Shown here: positions 1 to 6,159 of the stretch, one piece after another
How the letters are laid out: each line of letters opens with the position of its first letter
Position numbering within the stretch: position 1 is the stretch's first letter
Notes under the pieces: generated by a model
Told to the model about the DNA's origin: nothing
The model's database searches: none
The model's input: only the letters and a program-made list of their open reading frames with translations
Position numbers and translations under genes: made by a program
Source: Actinomycetota bacterium
GTDB lineage: Bacteria; Actinomycetota; Acidimicrobiia; Acidimicrobiales; SZUA-35
DNA length: 6,883 bases
Reading direction: 5' to 3'
Assembly (NCBI GenBank): GCA_027730885.1
Contig: JAQCHM010000181.1
Coordinates: 1-6,883, forward strand

Positions 1-1529
1 TTGCGGCCAAGCTCGACCAATTGCGGGCCGGCAAGGAGTTCACCCTGACCGTGGCCGCCGGTGACCTCATCGGAGGAACTCCGTTCTTGTCCGGCCTCTT
101 CAACGACGAGCCGTCGGTCGAGTCGCTGAACGCCATGAAGCTCGACGTCTCGAGCGTCGGCAACCACGAGTTCGACGACGGCATCGCCGAGCTGCTCCGC
201 ATGCAGCACGGAGGTTGCCATCCCGAGGACGGTTGTTACTTCCCCGACCAGCCCTTCGCCGGCGCCGACCTCCAGTGGCTGGCCGCGAACACGGTGAACG
301 AGGCGACAGGCGAGACCCCGCTGCCGCCGTACTGGATCAAGCGGTACGACAACATCAAGGTCGGCTTCATCGGCATGACGACCGACGAGACCCCGTCGCT
401 CGTGGCTCAGGCAGGCATCCGTGGCTACGACTTCCTCGAAGAGGCCTCGACGGCCAATGCGCTCGTGCCCGAGCTAAAGGCCCAGGGCGTCGAAGCCATC
501 GTGGTGCTCCTGCACGAAGGCGCAACCCAGACGCCGGCTCCTGGCGACATCAACGGCTGCGTCGGGTTCACCGGGGTAGTGGCCGCCATCAACGCCGCGC
601 TCGACCCCGAGATCGACGTCATGATCACCGGCCACACCCACCAGCCCTACAACTGTCGTCTCAACGACTCGGCCGGTCAGCCACGCATCGTCACCAGCGC
701 CTACTCGTTCGGTCGGGTCGTGACCGAGGTCAGCCTGGTGCTCGACAAGCGGGCCAAGGACGTGCGCCGTGATCTCAGCAGCGCCCTGAATCACGGCGTC
801 ATCCAGAGCCAACTGGTGCCCGACCCGGCCGTCACCGCGGTGATCTCCAAGTGGTCCGCGCTCGCCGGCTCGGTCGGCGGCCAACCGGTGGGCACCATCA
901 CCACTGACATCCTTCGTGGCGCAGCGCTGGGAGTCGAGAACCGGGCCATCGAGACGCCGGCCGGGAACCTCGTTGCGGACGCTCAGCTCTGGGCGACGAC
1001 GTCCAATGGCGCCCAGTTGGCGTTGATGAACCCGGGTGGTGCGCGAACCGATCTCACCTTCGCCTCGTCAATTGCAGGCGAGGGCAACGGCGTTGTCACC
1101 TACGGCGAGGCGTTTGCCTTCCAGCCCTTCGGCAACCTGCTCGTCACCATTCCCATGACGGGGGCGCAGATCGCGGCCGTACTCAGGGAGCAGTGTCAGC
1201 CCACCACCTCCAGCAGACCGTTCCTGCACCTCGGCGTGTCTGCAGGCCTCACCTACGATCTGTCCAAGACGATCACGGACAACAAGTGCACCGGCATTAC
1301 GGTGTCCAACCTCGAACTGAACGGCGAGCCGATCCTCCCCGAGACCACCTACAAGGTCACGGTGAACAACTTCCTGGCTGACGGTGGTGACAACTTCATC
1401 ACCTTCCGCTCGGTCGCTCCGTCGCTTCGTGTCGGCGGCGGTGAGGACCTGGCCCAGTTGGTCGCCTTCTTCGGAGCGAACAGCCCGGTTGCTCCTCCCT
1501 CCACCAACCGGGTCAACGAAATCGACTGA
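1..1529 (+). CDS. Secreted-type bifunctional metallophosphatase/5'-nucleotidase, 5'-truncated by the window edge
   Basis: The reading frame is open from the first base (codons begin at position 3), so the true start, a signal peptide and the first metal motif (Asp-x-His) lie upstream; the TTG at 21 is internal. The family hydrolyses 5'-nucleotides or related phosphate esters outside the cytoplasm with a two-metal centre. Seen in the metallophosphatase domain: the Gly-Asp of GDLIGG at 60-77, GNHEFD at 159-176, and the Gly-His-Thr-His metal motif at 630-641. The C-terminal 5'-nucleotidase domain covers roughly 880-1400: NPGGAR (1029-1046), FQPFGN (1119-1136) and FLADGGDNF (1371-1397). By analogy with E. 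coli UshA, the Phe codons at 1128 and 1371 would stack on the nucleobase. Six cysteine codons (216, 234, 558, 654, 1194, 1287) fit disulfides in an exported protein. There is no C-terminal membrane anchor or LPXTG-like signal, so it is probably released or anchored through its missing N-terminus. The exact substrate is unknown. The gene converges on the acyl-CoA dehydrogenase gene and ends 15 nt before a strong hairpin. Confidence 0.93.
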   Translation, partial: AAKLDQLRAGKEFTLTVAAGDLIGGTPFLSGLFNDEPSVESLNAMKLDVSSVGNHEFDDGIAELLRMQHGGCHPEDGCYFPDQPFAGADLQWLAANTVNEATGETPLPPYWIKRYDNIKVGFIGMTTDETPSLVAQAGIRGYDFLEEASTANALVPELKAQGVEAIVVLLHEGATQTPAPGDINGCVGFTGVVAAINAALDPEIDVMITGHTHQPYNCRLNDSAGQPRIVTSAYSFGRVVTEVSLVLDKRAKDVRRDLSSALNHGVIQSQLVPDPAVTAVISKWSALAGSVGGQPVGTITTDILRGAALGVENRAIETPAGNLVADAQLWATTSNGAQLALMNPGGARTDLTFASSIAGEGNGVVTYGEAFAFQPFGNLLVTIPMTGAQIAAVLREQCQPTTSSRPFLHLGVSAGLTYDLSKTITDNKCTGITVSNLELNGEPILPETTYKVTVNNFLADGGDNFITFRSVAPSLRVGGGEDLAQLVAFFGANSPVAPPSTNRVNEID

Positions 1530-1544
1530 CCCGCCCCTCTCGGT

Positions 1545-1591
1545 TTCTGTGCAGCGTTTTCCACGCCCAGCGTGGAGAACGCTGCACAGAA
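1545..1591. terminator. 47-nt near-perfect hairpin in the convergent gap, likely bidirectional terminator
   Basis: Bases 1545-1566 pair with 1570-1591 around a 3-nt loop (CCA, 1567-1569), giving a 22-bp stem. The only non-Watson-Crick position is T1559 opposite G1577. This is a U·G wobble in + strand RNA and an A·C mismatch in - strand RNA, so the hairpin is slightly stronger in the 5'-nucleotidase transcript. It begins 15 nt after that gene's stop and lies 33 nt past the acyl-CoA dehydrogenase stop on the other strand. No T-run follows on either strand, so it would be a terminator of the kind lacking a U-tract that is often proposed for actinobacteria. It could instead be a dispersed palindromic repeat that landed between convergent genes. 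The structure is certain from the sequence; the termination function is inferred. Confidence 0.8.
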
Positions 1592-1624
1592 CGGCTGGGA
1601 CAGGGCCTGAGATGGGGGCGAGCG

Positions 1625-2869
1625 TCAGGAGCGGCGGACGTCGCGGAAGGCGATGTCCTTGTCCACCTCGGGCTCCTTGGGGAGGCCGAGGATGCGTTCG
1701 CCGATGATGTTCCGCTGGATCTGGTCGGTACCGCCGCCGATGCTGGTGAAGAAGGCGTTCAGCAGTGAGTAGGTGGCGTCGGCCGCCCGGGGCGAGTCCC
1801 TGCCGGCGAGGGTCGCCTCGGCGCCGAGCAGTTCGTTCTGCAGCGATCCTGCGTAGTGCAGCATGCCCGACATGGCCAGCTTGCCCAGCGACACCAGCGG
1901 CGTCGAAGTCCCCTGTTCCAACGCAGCCTTGGCCCGAGCGTTGTTCCACTCGTTGACCTGGCGCATGGCGTGCAGACGGGTGAGCTTCTGGCGGATCACC
2001 GGGTCGGTCGACCGGCCCGTCGCCCGGGCCAGGTCGAGCAGTGACAGGTCGGGGACGGGAGCGCTGGCCTCGTCGTCGACGTCCCGAACCGCCTCGTCCT
2101 CCCTGTCGGCGCGGCGGCGCCACGTCTGGCCCATCACCGCTCGCTCGTAGGCCAGCGCGGTCATGAGGACGTTCCAACCCTGGCCGACCTCGCCGAGCCG
2201 GTTGGCATCCGGGACCCGGGCGTCGGTGATGAACACCTCGTTGAAGCGTGAATCGCCCGTGGCCTGGCGCAACGCCCGGACCTCGACGCCGGGTTGGCGC
2301 ATGGGGAAGAAGAAGAACGTGATGCCCCGGTGCTTTGGCACGTCCCAGTTGGAGCGGGTGATGAGCAGCGCGTAGTCGGCGCTGCGGCCGCCGGTGGTCC
2401 ACACCTTCTGGCCGCTGACGATCCACTCGTCGCCGTCGCGGTCGGCCCGGGTCTGGATGCCGGCCAGATCGGACCCCGCACCCGGCTCGGAATACAACAG
2501 GCACATGTTGACTTTGCCCAAGAGCAGCGGCCGCAGGAACTGATCGATGAGCGCGGGTTGACCGGCGGCGAGCAACGTGTTGGCCCAGAGGTTGGCAATA
2601 TCCTGGCCAGCGCCCGGCGCGCCGACCTTGGCGAACTCCTCGGCCACCACCTGGCCGATCTCGGGAGCGATGCCCCGACCGAACCGTCCGACCGGCCAGC
2701 TGGGAGCGGCCCAACCGGCATCGATCACCTTTTCGACAAAGCTCTGCGAAGAACCGTCGGGGAGGGCCGCGGCGACGGTTGTCGGATCACCCGACCAGTG
2801 CTCGGCCAGCCACGCCCGGGCCGCGGCCCGCAGGTCATCGGCGGTGGACTCGGACGTGTTGCTGCTCAT
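1625..2869 (-). CDS. Acyl-CoA dehydrogenase (FadE-type, FAD-dependent)
   Basis: The 414-aa product should oxidise an acyl-CoA to its trans-2-enoyl-CoA, passing electrons through FAD to electron-transfer flavoprotein. This is the first step of a beta-oxidation-type pathway; the natural acyl chain cannot be told from sequence. Domain order: N-terminal helices (about 1-120), beta domain with the flavin/substrate motif YSEPGAGSD (126-134) and a Lys-Val-Trp-Thr-Thr segment (155-159) that normally packs on the flavin, then C-terminal helices (about 236-400) ending in GGGTDQIQRNIIGERILGLP (378-397). Where medium-chain enzymes have Tyr-Glu-Gly-Thr with the catalytic Glu, this protein has Gly at 379. 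Glu242 in ALAYERAVMG sits where isovaleryl- and long-chain-type enzymes carry their catalytic Glu and is the likely base. A charged loop rich in Asp, Glu and Arg (about 250-275) follows. The ATG at 2869 is chosen because a -10 element lies exactly 6 nt upstream; there is no clear Shine-Dalgarno sequence. No partner subunit gene is adjacent, so a heteromeric enzyme is neither shown nor excluded. Confidence 0.94.
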   Translation of the reverse strand: MSSNTSESTADDLRAAARAWLAEHWSGDPTTVAAALPDGSSQSFVEKVIDAGWAAPSWPVGRFGRGIAPEIGQVVAEEFAKVGAPGAGQDIANLWANTLLAAGQPALIDQFLRPLLLGKVNMCLLYSEPGAGSDLAGIQTRADRDGDEWIVSGQKVWTTGGRSADYALLITRSNWDVPKHRGITFFFFPMRQPGVEVRALRQATGDSRFNEVFITDARVPDANRLGEVGQGWNVLMTALAYERAVMGQTWRRRADREDEAVRDVDDEASAPVPDLSLLDLARATGRSTDPVIRQKLTRLHAMRQVNEWNNARAKAALEQGTSTPLVSLGKLAMSGMLHYAGSLQNELLGAEATLAGRDSPRAADATYSLLNAFFTSIGGGTDQIQRNIIGERILGLPKEPEVDKDIAFRDVRRS

Positions 2870-2875
2870 CGTCCG

Positions 2876-2881
2876 ACCCTA
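2876..2881 (-). promoter_or_regulatory. -10 element (TAGGGT) of the acyl-CoA dehydrogenase gene, predicted leaderless
   Basis: Read on the - strand, TAGGGT matches the TANNNT actinobacterial -10 pattern and is followed by six bases (CGGACG) and then the ATG. With the usual spacing, the -10 ends at -7 and transcription would begin at the A of the start codon (2869). This agrees with the lack of a convincing Shine-Dalgarno sequence. No good -35 hexamer is visible. The match to TANNNT is direct; activity is inferred. Confidence 0.55.
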
Positions 2882-2894
2882 CCGAATCGTTCGG
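2882..2894. promoter_or_regulatory. Small palindrome in the divergent promoter region, possible operator
   Basis: CCGAA (2882-2886) and TTCGG (2890-2894) form a 5-bp inverted repeat around TCG. It lies immediately upstream of the - strand -10 element and about 24 bp upstream of the + strand one, where a dimeric regulator could affect acyl-CoA dehydrogenase transcription. In GC-rich DNA a 5-bp arm can occur by chance, so this is only a candidate. Confidence 0.2.
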
Positions 2895-2917
2895 GTCGGG
2901 ACGAAGTGAGGGTCCTC

Positions 2918-2923
2918 TAGATT
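2918..2923 (+). promoter_or_regulatory. -10 element (TAGATT) of valS, predicted leaderless
   Basis: TAGATT fits TANNNT and ends exactly 6 nt before the GTG at 2930, placing the predicted transcription start on the G of the start codon. The only purine-rich stretch (AGGAG, 2926-2930) overlaps the start codon itself and is too close to act as a ribosome binding site. That also argues for leaderless translation. The -35 region (about 2895-2900) has no good consensus. The 60-bp gap leaves no room for a T-box leader. Confidence 0.6.
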
Positions 2924-2929
2924 GCAGGA

Positions 2930-5900
2930 GTGACCGAGATCGCCAGCGACCCGCTGCCCAAAGCGTATGTGCCTTCGGAGGCCGAGCCGGCCGTGACCCG
3001 TCGTTGGAACGACGCCCGGGTATTCCACGTCGAGCCGCCGGCGGCAGGCTCCGCGGCGCGCACCTACTCGATCGTCATCCCGCCCCCCAATGTCACTGCC
3101 GCGCTCCATTTGGGACACGCGCTCAACAACGCCCTCCAGGACGTCCTCATACGCCATCACCGCATGAAGGGCGATCTGACCCTCTGGATGCCGGGCACCG
3201 ACCACGCCGGAATCGCGACCCAGACCGTGGTCGAGAAACGGCTTCTGGCAGAAGGCATCAAGCGGCTGGACATGGGTCGGGAGGCCTTCGTCGAGAAGAC
3301 CCAGGAGTGGAAGGACGACTACGAACAGGTCATCCTCAGCCAGCTCGAGATGATGGGTGGCTCATGCGATTTCGAGCGTGTCCGCTTCACGATGGACGAA
3401 ATGTGCGCCACGGCAGTTCGGCACGCGTTCTTCGTGCTGTTCCGCGATGGTCTCATCTACCGAGGGAAGCGGTTGGTCAACTGGGATCCAGTCACCCGTA
3501 CCGCGCTCTCCGACGACGAGGTCGAGATGGAAGAGGTGGAGGGCCACATGTGGTACCTCCGCTATCCGCTGAGTGACCGGTCGGGCCACGTGACCGTGGC
3601 GACGACGCGACCCGAGACGATGCTCGGTGACACCGCGGTTGCCGTCAACCCCAACGACCCTCGGGCCTCGGACCTTCGCGGCAAGTTCGTAGTCCTGCCC
3701 ATCGTCGGCCGGGTCATCCCGATCGTCGAGGACGACTACGTGGTCATGGCCGACCCGGCATCGACTGAGGCCAAGGCGGCCTACGCGTCGGGCTTTCTCA
3801 AGGTGACGCCGGCCCACGACCCCAACGACTGGGAGATCGGCCGGCGTCACGAACTCGCCGTCATCAACGTCATGGGCCCGGACGGCGCCATCTCCGATGA
3901 GTACGGGTGGGAGGACGTCTCGGACGATGCACGCCGCTTCGTCGGGCTCAGCCGCGAAGAAGCGCGAGCGCAGATCGTCACCTGGTTCGAGGCCAACGGT
4001 CTGCTCGAGAACGTCCGGGACTACACCCATTCGGTCGGTCACTCCTATCGCTCGCATGTGCCGATCGAACCCTGGCTCAGCGATCAGTGGTACGTGGCCG
4101 TCACCGACGATCGCCTGCGGGGATCAGCGCTGCGGGCGCAGGACCCGACGCAGTCCCCCGATCTGCCCGAGGGTGTCGCCCGCCGCAGGACCGGCGACGG
4201 CGGGACTCGGGGAGACGGCGAATTGCGGTTCTTCCCGGCCCGCTATGCCCGCACCTACTACGCATGGCACGACGGCATCCGCGACTGGTGCATCTCTCGC
4301 CAGTTGTGGTGGGGCCATCAGATCCCGGTCTGGACCCGGATCGTCGCCTCAGAGGATGCGTCGCCCGAGGTTCGTGTTGCGGTCACCTCTACCGATGGTG
4401 CGATGTTCGCGGTCGAGGACTCCTGGACGGCTGCGGGGTTGGCCCACCTTGCGCGGCATGTCACCGAAACCGAGATCGAACAGGCCGTTTGCGTTCCGCC
4501 GGCCGGCACGCTGGCTCGCTCCGACCGCGCCGACGCGTCGCTCGACGAAGCCGGGGTGATCGCCGCCCTCGAGGCCGACGGTTTCGTTCGGGACCCCGAC
4601 GTGCTCGACACGTGGTTCTCGTCCGGCCTGTGGCCGATGTCCACCATGGGTTGGCCCTACCCGGAGGACTACCCCGAGACGGTCGGGCTTCTCGAAGCGT
4701 TCAATCCCACCTCGGTGCTGACCACCGCCCGCGAGATCATCACGCTCTGGGTGTCGCGCATGGTCATGTTCAACCGGTACTTCCTCGACGGCCGGTTGCC
4801 GTTCACCGACGTGTTCATCCACGCCATGATCCAGGACGGACACGGCCAGAAGATGTCCAAGAGCCTGGGGAACGGTGTCGACCCGAGAGACATCATCGAA
4901 ACCCACGGGGCCGATGCGATGCGCTTCGCGTTGGTACAGACGACGACCGACACCCAGGACGTCCGAATGCCGGTCGACATGATCTGTCCGCACACGGGCG
5001 TGTCGTTCACCCCCAAGTTCATCACGACCAGTGCCGGTCACGTCGTGGCTGCTCCCGTCCAGACCTCGCCGGCAGACCCATCCAAGACCATGGTTTCCGC
5101 CTACGGAGTGGCTGCCGGTGTGGTCTCGCCCACCGAGGACGCTCCCCTCGCGCTCAACACGTCGGCCAAGTTCGACGTCGGACGGAACTTCGCCAACAAG
5201 GTCTTCAACGCCACCCGCTTCGCGCTCCGGCGTCTGAGCGCCGAAGGGGCGGCCGACAAGGCTCCCGCGGTCGTCACGGCGGCCGACCTGATGTTCGTCG
5301 ACCGTTGGATCCTCGACCGGCTGGCCAACGCCGTATCCACCATCGAGGCAGCCTTGGGTCGGTACCAGTTCAACCAGGTGGCCGACACGCTCTACGACTT
5401 CATCTGGCACGACGTCTGCGACCGCTATCTCGAGGCCGTCAAGCCGACGGTCGATCATCGGCCGGCCCAGCAGGTGGTGCTGGGGTCGGTGCTCGACGCG
5501 GTGCTCCGCCTCTTGCATCCGGTCTGCCCCTTCGTCACCGAGTCGCTGTGGCCTGCGGTGTCGGCGGCTCGCTTCGGCGTGGTCGAGGGCGTCGAGCTTC
5601 CTCCCTCGACCCTGCTCGCCGGCGCTGCTTGGCCGGTGATCGACGCATCCCTCATCGACCACGACATCCGCTCGCGCTTCGAGCGGGCCGACGCACTGGC
5701 CAGCGCCGTGCGGGTCGTGAGGGCTCAACGCAACGTCGCTCCCAAGCAGCAGATCGAACTCCACGTGGAGTCGGCGGTCGCGACGCTGATCAGCCAAGCC
5801 GAGGGGATGGTCGAGACCCTCGCCGGTGTCGGCCTCGTCGTCACCCGCGGCGCCGACCGACCGGCGGGAGCGAGCGCGCTGGCCTTCGAGGGTACCGAGG

Positions 5901-6130
5901 TGCTGATCTCGGGATTGGCCGATGACGTCGATGTCGAGGCCGAACGAGATCGGATCACCAAGGTGATCGCGGCCAAGGAGAAGCAGGTCTCGGGCTTCGA
6001 AGGCAAACTGTCCAACGACGGGTATGTGGCCAACGCACCGGCACACCTGGTCGAGGAGACCCGTCAGATGCTCGAGGCGGCCAAGGCCGACCTGGCCGCT
6101 GCCCTGTCAGCGCTCGCCGCGCTCGGCTGA
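2930..6130 (+). CDS. valS: Valyl-tRNA synthetase, long form (1066 aa)
   Basis: This cytoplasmic class I aminoacyl-tRNA synthetase joins valine to tRNA-Val using ATP and edits mischarged threonine. Visible landmarks: the HIGH-type motif HLGH (residues 60-63) after PPPNVTAAL; the CP1 editing domain with ATTRPETMLGDTAVAVNP (224-241) and KVTPAHDPND (291-300); DWCISRQLWWGHQIPVW (452-468); DVLDTWFSSGLWP (557-569); GQKMSKSLGNGVDP (639-652), the second ATP motif; an anticodon-binding helical domain (about 747-900) starting near GRNFANKVFNATRF; and the C-terminal tRNA-contacting coiled coil (about 1000-1063) containing FEGKLSNDGYVANAPAHLV (1023-1041). Bacterial ValRS is usually around 880-950 aa. The excess is mostly an insert at 681-746, a Gly/Arg/Asp-rich insert near 396-431, and a long connector at 469-556. 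The GTG start at 2930 is supported by the upstream -10 element and by homology beginning close to the N-terminus. A 29-nt gap separates it from the M20 gene, a probable operon partner. All catalytic motifs are intact, so it should be functional. Confidence 0.98.
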   Translation: MTEIASDPLPKAYVPSEAEPAVTRRWNDARVFHVEPPAAGSAARTYSIVIPPPNVTAALHLGHALNNALQDVLIRHHRMKGDLTLWMPGTDHAGIATQTVVEKRLLAEGIKRLDMGREAFVEKTQEWKDDYEQVILSQLEMMGGSCDFERVRFTMDEMCATAVRHAFFVLFRDGLIYRGKRLVNWDPVTRTALSDDEVEMEEVEGHMWYLRYPLSDRSGHVTVATTRPETMLGDTAVAVNPNDPRASDLRGKFVVLPIVGRVIPIVEDDYVVMADPASTEAKAAYASGFLKVTPAHDPNDWEIGRRHELAVINVMGPDGAISDEYGWEDVSDDARRFVGLSREEARAQIVTWFEANGLLENVRDYTHSVGHSYRSHVPIEPWLSDQWYVAVTDDRLRGSALRAQDPTQSPDLPEGVARRRTGDGGTRGDGELRFFPARYARTYYAWHDGIRDWCISRQLWWGHQIPVWTRIVASEDASPEVRVAVTSTDGAMFAVEDSWTAAGLAHLARHVTETEIEQAVCVPPAGTLARSDRADASLDEAGVIAALEADGFVRDPDVLDTWFSSGLWPMSTMGWPYPEDYPETVGLLEAFNPTSVLTTAREIITLWVSRMVMFNRYFLDGRLPFTDVFIHAMIQDGHGQKMSKSLGNGVDPRDIIETHGADAMRFALVQTTTDTQDVRMPVDMICPHTGVSFTPKFITTSAGHVVAAPVQTSPADPSKTMVSAYGVAAGVVSPTEDAPLALNTSAKFDVGRNFANKVFNATRFALRRLSAEGAADKAPAVVTAADLMFVDRWILDRLANAVSTIEAALGRYQFNQVADTLYDFIWHDVCDRYLEAVKPTVDHRPAQQVVLGSVLDAVLRLLHPVCPFVTESLWPAVSAARFGVVEGVELPPSTLLAGAAWPVIDASLIDHDIRSRFERADALASAVRVVRAQRNVAPKQQIELHVESAVATLISQAEGMVETLAGVGLVVTRGADRPAGASALAFEGTEVLISGLADDVDVEAERDRITKVIAAKEKQVSGFEGKLSNDGYVANAPAHLVEETRQMLEAAKADLAAALSALAALG
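4970..5167 (+). other. Insertion in ValRS after the KMSKS loop (residues about 681-746)
   Basis: Between TQDVRM (675-680) and the conserved SAKFDVGRNFANK segment there are about 66 residues where typical bacterial ValRS has only a short link. The segment starts with CPHTG (686-690) and then becomes rich in Ala, Val, Thr, Ser and Pro. From memory, planctomycete-type ValRS proteins carry a zinc ribbon starting with CPHCG at this position. Here only one cysteine remains, so it looks like a metal-free, decayed or rebuilt version. Boundaries are approximate and were judged by eye. Confidence 0.6.
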
Positions 6131-6146
6131 TGTTCATTCGCCCTAC

Positions 6147-6153
6147 GGAAGGA
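6147..6153 (+). promoter_or_regulatory. Ribosome binding site (GGAAGGA) of the M20 amidohydrolase gene
   Basis: GGAAGGA lies 6 nt before the ATG at 6160 and is the only good Shine-Dalgarno sequence seen before a gene in this window. It decides the start against the in-frame ATG at 6130, which overlaps the valS stop (TGATG) but has no ribosome binding site. Its presence fits a gene translated from an internal position of a valS transcript. Confidence 0.75.
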
Positions 6154-6159
6154 TCAACC

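Noticed and set aside
1068..2714. A 548-codon open frame on the - strand spanning the end of the nucleotidase gene, the hairpin and most of the acyl-CoA dehydrogenase gene
   Set aside because: It overlaps two confident genes and the hairpin, and its translation is Arg/Gly/Pro-rich low-complexity sequence typical of shadow frames.
2870..2929. T-box or other riboswitch controlling valS
   Set aside because: The gap is only 60 bp, and the predicted transcription start coincides with the start codon, leaving no leader. No T-box sequence or specifier stem is present.
3907..5925. A 672-codon open frame on the + strand inside valS
   Set aside because: It has an arginine-rich shadow composition, no domain and no ribosome binding site, and it is fully covered by a well-supported gene.
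4349..6046. A 565-codon open frame on the - strand, antisense to valS
   Set aside because: It is a by-product of GC-rich third positions in valS. The predicted protein is rich in Arg, Gly, His and Asp without any recognisable domain, and the valS frame has clear motifs throughout.
6130..6132. ATG overlapping the valS stop as the main start of the amidohydrolase
   Set aside because: There is no Shine-Dalgarno sequence before it, whereas the in-frame ATG at 6160 has GGAAGGA at good spacing and begins a protein of normal family layout.
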